From: JAPLHV01 sp964464245
GTDB taxonomy: Bacteria; Caldisericota; JANLFM01
NCBI GenBank assembly: GCA_964464245.1
Contig: CAYXFH010000145.1
Span: 1-54,891 of the forward strand
Reading direction: 5' to 3'
DNA length: 54,891 nt
A model generated the notes under the pieces. It saw only the letters and a program-made list of their open reading frames with translations. It was not told the DNA's origin and ran no database searches. The first letter of the stretch is position 1, and every line of letters starts with the position of its first letter. The translations under genes and the position numbers were made by a program. Shown one piece after another: positions 32,526 through 39,820 of this stretch.

Positions 32526-33398
32526 CTACGCATCGAGCGTCAACTGCCCATTTTCTATAGTTCCCCAGAGCATCGCTTCCGTGTTGAAGGCCTGGGCCAT
32601 GCGCCCTCGCCAATCGATTCCGATCAAACCGCAGCTACAACCCTGCTCCTTGGCTTCTCTCACCAGACCAGGGATTACTTGCCCGGCAGGGTGAAGCTGC
32701 ATCCTTTCCACCGCTTCGAAGCATAGAAGTTGCCGCCAGATTTGCTCGCCATGACCTGTGGCTGACGCGCCTCCCCAGCGTGAGGCATAGGTTCCGGCGC
32801 CTAAGATAGCTGAATCTCCGATACGTCCGGGAAGCTTGGCTGCGTACCCTCCTGTGGAAGTGGCGACAGCGATTCGGCCCATCCGATCGCGAGCCACTGC
32901 GCCAACGGTTCCCTTCGTTTCGTCCCCAAGGAAGCTATGCAGGTTTGGAAGGAAAGCGCTGCCCTTGCGCTTGACATCCTCCAGCTCCTTCCGACGACTT
33001 CCGATGACAGGATCGTAGAGTGGGTATCCCCAATAACGAGCCAGGCGTTCTGCCCCATCTCCGACGATCAAGAGGTGGTCCGTCTCTTCCATCACGCGCC
33101 TGGCAATCAGGATGGGGTGCTCGACCCGTTTTAGAGAACCCACTGCTCCGAAACGTTCCTTGCTAGTCATGACGGAGGCATCCATCTCCACTTCTCCATC
33201 CAAATTCAAAGCAGACCCGGTCCCGCAGTTGAACAACGAGTTTTCCTCAAGAGAGAGAACTGCTGCCATGACGCCTTCCAGAGCGCCTTCTTTTTCTAGA
33301 ACGGAGTAACCACGGCGAAGGGCTTCTTCCATACCCTTGCGATATGGCAGGGAATTACGGGATTTCCCGGCTCCACCGTGGACAATCAGTTGGCACAT
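32526..33398 (-). CDS. Isoaspartyl peptidase/plant-type L-asparaginase, copy 2
   Basis: 290 residues, starting MCQLIVHGGAGKSR. NCGTGSALNLDGEVEMDASVM and GTVGAVARDRMGRIAVATST, with the canonical Gly-Thr cleavage site, are complete, followed by GGASATGHGEQIW. The ATG has GGAG 8 bases upstream. The gene follows tRNA-Lys on the same strand. The two copies share most motifs but have diverged well beyond a recent duplication. Confidence 0.92.
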   Translation of the reverse strand: MCQLIVHGGAGKSRNSLPYRKGMEEALRRGYSVLEKEGALEGVMAAVLSLEENSLFNCGTGSALNLDGEVEMDASVMTSKERFGAVGSLKRVEHPILIARRVMEETDHLLIVGDGAERLARYWGYPLYDPVIGSRRKELEDVKRKGSAFLPNLHSFLGDETKGTVGAVARDRMGRIAVATSTGGYAAKLPGRIGDSAILGAGTYASRWGGASATGHGEQIWRQLLCFEAVERMQLHPAGQVIPGLVREAKEQGCSCGLIGIDWRGRMAQAFNTEAMLWGTIENGQLTLDA

Positions 33399-33474
33399 GA
33401 TTCAATCTCCAGCCTCAGCATGATGACTTGATTGATCTTCCTTCCTTGGGTTGCCTGAGGCGCGTGATGGATCT

Positions 33475-33551
33475 TGGTGAGCCGTGCAGGACTCGAACCT
33501 GCGACCCCCTGCTTAAAAGGCAGATGCTCTACCATGCTGAGCTAACGGCCC
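33475..33551 (-). tRNA. tRNA-Lys (anticodon TTT)
   Basis: Acceptor GGGCCGT/ACGGCTC with one G-U pair, anticodon loop CTTTTAA within TCTGC/GCAGG, T loop TTCGAGT, discriminator A and encoded CCA. Confidence 0.96.
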
Positions 33552-33576
33552 ACACGTGCTGCTGGCACGAGCCCTG

Positions 33577-33605
33577 ATTATAAGCAAAAAGGGTTGGGCC
33601 GGCAA
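33577..33605 (-). promoter_or_regulatory. Promoter of tRNA-Lys
   Basis: TTGCCG (33600-33605), a 17-base spacer and a perfect TATAAT (33577-33582) on the minus strand, ending about 26 bases before the tRNA 5' end. It may also serve the asparaginase pair downstream. Confidence 0.85.
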
Positions 33606-33679
33606 ACTAGTCACTAACTTCCCCTACGGTGCAACGGGGGTCGTTTTCAGGCTTCCCCCCTCAAACTCTCTAACCCTGT

Positions 33680-35026
33680 TTAGAAGGTATCGCCGTGGGC
33701 GCCCAAGTTCTCGAAGCGGGTGTATTCTTTGATGAACTTCAACTTGACGGTACCGATTGGCCCATTGCGCTGCTTGGCGATGATGATGTCCGTGGCGCCG
33801 GTTTGATCGCCGCTCTCACGTGTTTTGTAGAGATCCTCTCGGAAGAGCATCAAGACCGTGTCTGCATCTTGTTCGATGGAACCGGACTCTCTCAAATCTG
33901 ATAGTTGAGGCTTCTTCCCCTCGCGTTTCTCCACCTCACGGGAGAGCTGTGAGACGACGATGATTGGGACTTGCAGCTCTCTGGCGAGGTTCTTCAAGCC
34001 GCGCGTCATTTCAGAGACCTCTTGCACGCGATTCTCGGCCCGGGTCCGGTTGGACATCAACTGCAGGTAGTCAACTATCACAATTCCCAAGCCCCGTTCC
34101 ATCTTCAGGCGCCTCGCCTTGATGCGAATCTCCAATAACGAGATGCCGGGCGTATCGTCGATGTAGATGGGGGCGCTGTAAAGCTCGGGCACCGAGTTGC
34201 TGAGGCGCTCCATGTCTTCGTTGCTGAGGAAACCTGTGCGCACCTTTTGGGCATCGACGCGCGCCTGGGAACAGATCATCCGCTGGACCAACTGTTCTTT
34301 GCTCATCTCCAGTGAAAATATAGCGACAGGCAGCTTCTCCTTCAATGCTACATATTCTGCCACATTAAGGCAGAAGGATGTCTTGCCCACCGAGGGTCGA
34401 GCTGCCACAATGACCATATCGGAAGACTGGAAGCCGGCGGTCATGCGATCCAGGGCGTCGAACCCGGTCCGCACGCCGGTGGTCAAGCGCTTATTGTGGA
34501 ATAGATTATCAATCCGTGCATATACCGCGGTAACCAATCCCTTGATCTCCACGAAATCCGTTGAAAGGCGTCGTTGGGCGATGGTGAAAACCAACTTTTC
34601 GGATTGGTCGATCAATTCCTCAAGGGGGGTATCCGTGTCGTAACCGAGCGTAGCGATTTTCGTTCCAGCCTCGATTAAGCGACGCAGCACCGATTTCTGC
34701 TCGACAATACGCGAATAATAGAGCGCATTTGAGGCAGTGGGAACCACCGAGGCAAGGGAGGCAATGTAAGCGCTCCCCCCCACCGTCTCCAGCTTTCCTT
34801 GGTTACGTAGGCTATCCACTACCGTAACGATATCGACCGGCTCCCCACGTTCCAATAGGTCGGCGATAGCAGAGAAGATGATGGCGTGCGGTTCACGATA
34901 AAAATCGACCGGGCTGAGTATCTCCAGAACCTGGGCGATCACATCCCGGTCCAGCAGCAAAGAACCCAAGACTGCCTGCTCCGCGTCTAGATTGTGGGGA
35001 GGTAAACGGGAGAGATCAGTAGACAA
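33680..35026 (-). CDS. dnaB: Replicative DNA helicase DnaB/DnaC
   Basis: 448 residues. The N-terminal domain starts LPPHNLDAEQAVLGSLLLD. The RecA-like domain has VAARPSVGKTSFCLNVAEY (Walker A), LGIVIVDYLQLMS (Walker B) and SQLSREVEKREGKKPQLSDLRESG. Length and motifs are normal, and no intein is present. The gene is four bases after rplI. Confidence 0.97.
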   Translation of the reverse strand: MSTDLSRLPPHNLDAEQAVLGSLLLDRDVIAQVLEILSPVDFYREPHAIIFSAIADLLERGEPVDIVTVVDSLRNQGKLETVGGSAYIASLASVVPTASNALYYSRIVEQKSVLRRLIEAGTKIATLGYDTDTPLEELIDQSEKLVFTIAQRRLSTDFVEIKGLVTAVYARIDNLFHNKRLTTGVRTGFDALDRMTAGFQSSDMVIVAARPSVGKTSFCLNVAEYVALKEKLPVAIFSLEMSKEQLVQRMICSQARVDAQKVRTGFLSNEDMERLSNSVPELYSAPIYIDDTPGISLLEIRIKARRLKMERGLGIVIVDYLQLMSNRTRAENRVQEVSEMTRGLKNLARELQVPIIVVSQLSREVEKREGKKPQLSDLRESGSIEQDADTVLMLFREDLYKTRESGDQTGATDIIIAKQRNGPIGTVKLKFIKEYTRFENLGAHGDTF

Positions 35027-35030
35027 GGCT

Positions 35031-35480
35031 TTATTCCTTCGCTTTAACTTCCAGCTCGACCTCGATGGTCAGCTCTCGGTGGAGTTTGATCGGGACCTTG
35101 TGTTTGCCAAGAGTGCGAATTGACTCCTCTAGCAAGACCCGCTTCCGTTCGACGGAAGTCTGACAAGTGGAAAATATCGCATCGACGATATCTTGTGCAG
35201 TCACTGAACCGAACAACTTACCGCTCTCCCCTGCCTCGGCGAGTAACACCAATGGGTTTCCTTCTATTGTGGCGGCTGTCTTTCTTGCTTCCGCCAACTC
35301 TCGGTCTTCGCGCTTCTTCCAGCCAAACTTGCGTTGCTCAAGCGTGCGCAAGGCGCCAGAAGTAGCCTCCTCGGCCAACTCTCGAGGGATGAGGTAGTTG
35401 CGCGCATACCCATCTTTCGTCTCCACCAGATCACCTTGTTTCCCCAGTTCTGGGTGATCCCTTAAGAGAATGATCTTCAT
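35031..35480 (-). CDS. rplI: 50S ribosomal protein L9
   Basis: 149 residues: MKIILLRDHPELGKQGDLVETKDGYARNYLIPR is the L9 N-terminal rRNA-binding domain, followed by the long connecting helix and a C-terminal domain ending in Lys/Glu. One base separates it from rpsR. Confidence 0.97.
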   Translation of the reverse strand: MKIILLRDHPELGKQGDLVETKDGYARNYLIPRELAEEATSGALRTLEQRKFGWKKREDRELAEARKTAATIEGNPLVLLAEAGESGKLFGSVTAQDIVDAIFSTCQTSVERKRVLLEESIRTLGKHKVPIKLHRELTIEVELEVKAKE

Positions 35481-35481
35481 T

Positions 35482-35751
35482 CTAGTTGACCACGTACGGC
35501 AAGAGAGCCATCACACGAGCCCTCTTGATGGCGCGGGTTAAAGTCCGCTGGTGCTTGGCGCAATTCCCGGTGACGCGGCGAGGGATAATTTTGCCTTTTT
35601 CGCTAAGGAACTTACGCAAACGGTTGGCATCTTTGTAATCGATGAAAAGGTTCTTTTCAGCGCAGAATGCGCAGAATTTCTTGCGGGGTCTTCTATCTTT
35701 GGCGCCGCGCGTACGGCGTCGCCGCGGGTCCATTGGCTTTCTAGAATCCAT
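35482..35751 (-). CDS. rpsR: 30S ribosomal protein S18
   Basis: 89 residues with the core YKDANRLRKFLSEKGKIIPRR. Cys residues at CAFC and NCAKHQ suggest the zinc-binding form of S18. A basic N-terminus rich in Arg precedes the core. It sits between ssb and rplI. Confidence 0.96.
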   Translation of the reverse strand: MDSRKPMDPRRRRTRGAKDRRPRKKFCAFCAEKNLFIDYKDANRLRKFLSEKGKIIPRRVTGNCAKHQRTLTRAIKRARVMALLPYVVN

Positions 35752-35766
35752 CGTTTTTCCTTCTTC

Positions 35767-36201
35767 CTAGCCTACAAACTCATCGTTGGAACGATCGGTC
35801 GAAAAATCGTCGGGTGGAAAGATCTCGCTCTCCTCGATTGAGGGAGAAAATGGCTCGAGACCACTATCAGCGGTGGTGGCCGGCCGGTCAAGGAAAGTTA
35901 CCGAGGTGGCGGTGATCTCCACCCGATAGACTTTCTGGCCATCTTTCTCGTAGGTGCGGCTGGTCAAGCGTCCCTCCACCAAGGCTCTTCTCCCTTTCTT
36001 CAGGAAGTTGGCCACGTTCACTGCTTGTTTCTTCCACACCACCACATTGAAAAAATAGGCATTCTCCCGACGCTCTCCACTTTGCGTGGTGTAGTTGTCG
36101 TTCACTGCCAAGCGAAAGGTCGCCACCGAGACGCCGGCCGCGGTATACCGCAACTCGGGGTCAGCAACCAAGTTTCCCATCAAAATGACATGGTTGATCA
36201 T
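35767..36201 (-). CDS. ssb: Single-stranded DNA-binding protein with an unusual C-terminus
   Basis: 144 residues. The OB fold is clear: MINHVILMGNLVADPELRY, FRLAVNDNYTTQSGE, FFNVVVWKKQA and LVEGRLTSRTYEKDGQKVY. The usual acidic tip ending DDDIPF is absent. The protein ends PPDDFSTDRSNDEFVG, so partner binding through the standard tip may be altered. Confidence 0.95.
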   Translation of the reverse strand: MINHVILMGNLVADPELRYTAAGVSVATFRLAVNDNYTTQSGERRENAYFFNVVVWKKQAVNVANFLKKGRRALVEGRLTSRTYEKDGQKVYRVEITATSVTFLDRPATTADSGLEPFSPSIEESEIFPPDDFSTDRSNDEFVG

Positions 36202-36214
36202 GAGGTCCGACCCG

Positions 36215-36505
36215 TCACTGTCGCACGAACATGAATCGAATGACTTCCGGCGCCAGCGATATCTGGCGCTTGGCCTCAGCGATACTGGGCGGGGCGCCTA
36301 GCAGGGTAAAGATGAAATAATACCCCTCGTTCTGCCGCTGGATGGGAAAAGCCAATCTACGTTTCCCCCAGCGGTCCACTTTGCTTACCTCGCCACCTGT
36401 GCTGGTGATGATCTCTTGCACCTTCTCTGCCAGCTTGTCAGCCTCTTCCGGGGCCAGGGCGGGGGAGGCGATCAGACATACTTCGTATGGACGCACTCTG
36501 TTCAC
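36215..36505 (-). CDS. rpsF: 30S ribosomal protein S6
   Basis: 96 residues: RPYEVCLIASPALAPEEADKL and VDRWGKRRLAFPIQRQNEGYY are S6 signatures. It heads the rpsF-ssb-rpsR-rplI-dnaB group behind its own promoter and a leader hairpin. Confidence 0.96.
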   Translation of the reverse strand: MNRVRPYEVCLIASPALAPEEADKLAEKVQEIITSTGGEVSKVDRWGKRRLAFPIQRQNEGYYFIFTLLGAPPSIAEAKRQISLAPEVIRFMFVRQ

Positions 36506-36519
36506 TCCCTTCGGGATTT

Positions 36520-36536
36520 GCTCCGTTGTTCGGAGC
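36520..36536 (-). promoter_or_regulatory. Stem-loop in the rpsF leader
   Basis: GCTCCG-AACAA-CGGAGC in the untranslated leader of rpsF, followed by CCCGAAGGG just before the ribosome site. S6:S18 complexes bind a CCG-containing leader motif in many bacteria; this hairpin is a candidate site, unproven. Confidence 0.45.
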
Positions 36537-36556
36537 AGGGTTGGTGACAGCCTCGT

Positions 36557-36585
36557 ATACTATCATGAATGGCTCTTGGCGCCAA
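36557..36585 (-). promoter_or_regulatory. Promoter of the rpsF operon
   Basis: TTGGCG (36580-36585), a 17-base spacer and TAGTAT (36557-36562) on the minus strand, between the DUF2232 stop and the rpsF leader hairpin. Confidence 0.65.
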
Positions 36586-36588
36586 AAG

Positions 36589-37518
36589 TTAAGAAGTTGG
36601 AGGTGTCTCCGGAGCAATCTGAGAGGCAGGTATTCCCTCTGTAGCTGAGACGACGGCCAATTCCCCTTCTTTTGCAGTCAGCTCCAGTTTCTCTAATTCA
36701 CCTGCCCGTTTTCCCTCCTTCAGAAAGAAGTAGCGCTGCGCGTAGTAACCTGCAGCCAACCCCCAAAGTGTGCTTAGGAAAACCATCAAGGCGGGCAGGG
36801 TGACCCGTGCCGGGTCTACGAAGACCCCTGCTAGTTCTGCCCCCAACTGACTGAAGGAAGCATAGGTCGTGTAAAGAAACAGTGTGAGAAACTCACTAAG
36901 GAAGACGAAGGAGAAAGAGGCCAAGGCGCTCCAACCCGTAGAGAGGGTGAGCAAACCACCGATGGTGGCGAATAAGAGATAGAGAGAGAGGCGAAAGATC
37001 TGCGGGGAGCCGAGAAAGGTGATCGATGCAGTCGGGAGCCAGCAATAGTAAAGAGCCAAGGCATTGAGGAAACCGAGGATCAAGGCGAAGAGGAACCAAA
37101 AAGGCCCCGCGGCTGTCTGTACTGTCACTTGGTGCTTCCGGGCTTGAACCATATAGCCCAACAGTCCGGCGCCATGCTCAGCGTAAAACGAGACAAGGAA
37201 GACGCTTAATAAAACGGCAGCGAGGGTGGTTGAGTAATTCACCAAGTTGAAGAGATCCGCTGTGGGTGGAAAGAGAAAGGCTACTGCGCCGTAGGCTATA
37301 AAGGTTAACAGCAGCCCAAGCGAAGCCCAACCCCAACGACGCAGGATCAGAATCGAAAGCAGCGTCCACAGTAGAACCAGGACAAAGCAGAAAACCGGCA
37401 TCCAACTGCGGTATGGTTCGATGAAAAGGTTGCCAAAGTAAGCATACTTGCTTTCAAGAGCCCAAAAGATGCCTAAACCAAGATCGATTAGTAAAATGAT
37501 GAGATTTCGAATGATCAT
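36589..37518 (-). CDS. DUF2232 (YybS-like) integral membrane protein
   Basis: 309 residues with about eight hydrophobic helices, starting MIIRNLIILLIDLGLGIFWA. YAEHGAGLLGYMVQARKH in the middle is a cytoplasmic loop seen in this family. Position beside rpsF matches yybS in Bacilli. The C-terminal tail is polar. Function unknown. It overlaps the DUF951 gene by four bases. Confidence 0.78.
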   Translation of the reverse strand: MIIRNLIILLIDLGLGIFWALESKYAYFGNLFIEPYRSWMPVFCFVLVLLWTLLSILILRRWGWASLGLLLTFIAYGAVAFLFPPTADLFNLVNYSTTLAAVLLSVFLVSFYAEHGAGLLGYMVQARKHQVTVQTAAGPFWFLFALILGFLNALALYYCWLPTASITFLGSPQIFRLSLYLLFATIGGLLTLSTGWSALASFSFVFLSEFLTLFLYTTYASFSQLGAELAGVFVDPARVTLPALMVFLSTLWGLAAGYYAQRYFFLKEGKRAGELEKLELTAKEGELAVVSATEGIPASQIAPETPPTS

Positions 37519-37793
37519 TTCCTCTCACCTTCATGTGGAGATTTTCTTACATCATAGCACTCTAGCTTCCCCGCACCACCGTTCTCGCTCTCTTCCGACA
37601 GATGAGAACTCAGCTTTTTACGAACTCGCTTCTCCAGTTGTGAACGGGGCAGTAAAACAAGATGCCCGCAGCCCAAGCAGCGGATGCGAATGTCTGCCCC
37701 CAGCCGGACTACTTCCCAGCGATCTGAGCCGCAGGGGTGCTGCTTTCGCAGGAGCAATAGATCGCCTATGGCCAAAGGCAAAACTGGGCGCAT
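37515..37793 (-). CDS. DUF951 small protein (YyzM-like)
   Basis: 92 residues with the full DUF951 signature KQHPCGSDRWEVVRLGADIR then IRCLGCGHLVLLPRSQLEKR. The CxxC and first Cys could bind metal. It has a C-terminal extension of about 25 polar residues beyond the usual 65. The start overlaps the ftsK stop as TAATG. Confidence 0.9.
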   Translation of the reverse strand: MRPVLPLAIGDLLLLRKQHPCGSDRWEVVRLGADIRIRCLGCGHLVLLPRSQLEKRVRKKLSSHLSEESENGGAGKLECYDVRKSPHEGERK

Positions 37794-39820
37794 TAGAATT
37801 TCAGGGATGACTGATCAGTGTGGCGCAGGATTTGACGTGGTTTGGAACCGCTCGACGGCCCTACGATACCGCGCCGTTCCATGAGATCGATCAGTCGTCC
37901 AGCCCGTGCATAGCCGACCTTCATCTTGCGTTGCAGCATCGAGGCCGAACCTTCCCCGGCTTGCATCACCCATTGCACCGCCTCTTCAAAGAGAGGGTCG
38001 TCCTCTTCTTCCTCCCAATCCTTGCCCTCAGCTTGAAGAATGGGCAGGGGGCGAAGCGGATTGTCCTGGTTCTGTTCTTTCCAGAAGGCGACGACCAGGT
38101 CGATCTCTTCCTCCGAGATGTAAGCGCCTTGAAGGCGGACCGGCTTTGGGTAGTTGACCGGGTAGAAAAGCATGTCACCACGTCCCAACAGCTTTTCTGC
38201 GCCATTCATGTCCAAGATCACGCGGGAGTCCATCTGAGAAGCTACCGCAAAAGCGATGCGAGAGGGGATGTTTGCCTTGATAATGCCGGTGATGACGTCT
38301 GTAGACGGGCGCTGGGTGGCCACGATCAGGTGGATGCCGGTGGCGCGGGCCAATTGGGCCAAACGGATGATGTATTTCTCTACGTCGGCGGGAGCAACCA
38401 TCATAAGGTCAGCCAATTCATCGATCACCACGACATAGTACGGCAATGATTCTCCCAGATCCTGCTCTTTCAACTTCAGGTTATATGCCTCAATATCTCG
38501 CGCCCCTATTTCGGAGAACTTCACCAAACGGCTCTCCATATCGTTGACGATCTCTTTTAAGACGGCCCCTGCTTGCTTCACGTCCATAACTACCGGATAA
38601 AGAAGGTGCGGTAACTCGCGGTAGTTGTAAAGCTCTACCCGTTTTGGGTCGATGAGGACCAAGCGAACTTCATCCGGAGTGGAGCGATAGAGAATGCCGG
38701 ATAGGATGGAGTTGATGCAGACGCTCTTCCCGCTGCCGGTCGCTCCCGCTACGAGGAGGTGAGGCATCTCTCGCAGCTCCCCGACCACAGGATGACCGCT
38801 GATGTCCTTTCCCAAGGTCAGAGGAATGCGGAATTTCCGCCTCACAAAGGCCTCGCTCTCCACGATCTCACGCAAATAGACGATGGAGATCTTCTCCGAA
38901 GGCACTTCGATCCCCAGCACCGATTTCCCGGGGACAGGCGCCTCGATTCGGACACCCGTCGCTGCCAGAGTCAGGGCAATGTCATCGGAAAGGTTCAGAA
39001 TTTTGGAGACCTTCACTCCGGGATCCAGTTGCAGTTCGTAACGCGTGATGGCCGGCCCCACTTCGATATTCACCACGTGCGTGCCGATGCCGAAACTATT
39101 TAACTTGTCCTCCAGGATCTGCGCCACATTGCGTGTTTCCCGCCGGGAGTTCTTGGGGTTCTCTTGAACCGGCCTTCGCAGTAAGTCAAGGGGGGGCAAG
39201 CGATAGGTAGGGGGAACGAGAGAAGTTGACAATTGCGCCTTTTGCTCCAGAGTGGTAGAAATCCTTGAGCGATGCGCCTTGGCCTTCACTTCCTTGGCGT
39301 CTGTCTTAGAAGGCGCCTTCACAGACGAAGCGATTGTCTCCCCCGCCTTAAAGGCCTTGGCTCGCTTTCGTCGCATCTTCCACCAACCCAATAGGCCTGG
39401 CCAGAACAGTGCAGAGAAGCAGGCCAAGAAAAGGAAACACATCAGGAGGTAGGCAATCCACCCAAGGCTATTAAAAATCCCCACCACCCACCAACCCCGG
39501 CTAAGGGAACCAACGATCATCAGTATCAGCAGAGAGCCCAAAACAAAGGTCAACAGGAAACGGGAGCGGCCTTTTTGCAGGTTACGCCAAAGGAGAAAGC
39601 CGATCAGTAGAAAGAAAAAAAAGAGGGGCAGATCCCAAGCCAAGGCGCCCCAGAAGAAGGAAGTTACTCGAGGGAGGTAGTAAGCCAAGACTGCGATGGC
39701 GACAATGCCAAGGATGGCCAGCGCCACCCACAATAGGGCTCGTTCCTGGTGGTGGGGGTCGCGTCGTTTGTCTCCCCCGCTTTTATTTATTTTTTTTCTC
39801 GTTGGTGACGGTGTGGCCAT
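37793..39820 (-). CDS. ftsK: DNA translocase FtsK/SpoIIIE
   Basis: 675 residues. Four membrane helices span about residues 28-165, then a short linker. The motor has VAGATGSGKSVCINSILSG (Walker A) and YYVVVIDELADLMM (Walker B). A C-terminal winged-helix gamma domain (GSASMLQRKMKVGYARAGRLI) reads chromosome polarity motifs. It pumps DNA across the division septum. The start overlaps the rnj 3' end by 38 bases. Confidence 0.95.
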   Translation of the reverse strand: MATPSPTRKKINKSGGDKRRDPHHQERALLWVALAILGIVAIAVLAYYLPRVTSFFWGALAWDLPLFFFFLLIGFLLWRNLQKGRSRFLLTFVLGSLLILMIVGSLSRGWWVVGIFNSLGWIAYLLMCFLFLACFSALFWPGLLGWWKMRRKRAKAFKAGETIASSVKAPSKTDAKEVKAKAHRSRISTTLEQKAQLSTSLVPPTYRLPPLDLLRRPVQENPKNSRRETRNVAQILEDKLNSFGIGTHVVNIEVGPAITRYELQLDPGVKVSKILNLSDDIALTLAATGVRIEAPVPGKSVLGIEVPSEKISIVYLREIVESEAFVRRKFRIPLTLGKDISGHPVVGELREMPHLLVAGATGSGKSVCINSILSGILYRSTPDEVRLVLIDPKRVELYNYRELPHLLYPVVMDVKQAGAVLKEIVNDMESRLVKFSEIGARDIEAYNLKLKEQDLGESLPYYVVVIDELADLMMVAPADVEKYIIRLAQLARATGIHLIVATQRPSTDVITGIIKANIPSRIAFAVASQMDSRVILDMNGAEKLLGRGDMLFYPVNYPKPVRLQGAYISEEEIDLVVAFWKEQNQDNPLRPLPILQAEGKDWEEEEDDPLFEEAVQWVMQAGEGSASMLQRKMKVGYARAGRLIDLMERRGIVGPSSGSKPRQILRHTDQSSLKF

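Noticed and set aside
33606..33679. Terminator after dnaB (G-run and C-run around 33630-33665)
   Set aside because: The pairing is only about five bases around a long loop with no T-run, too weak to support.
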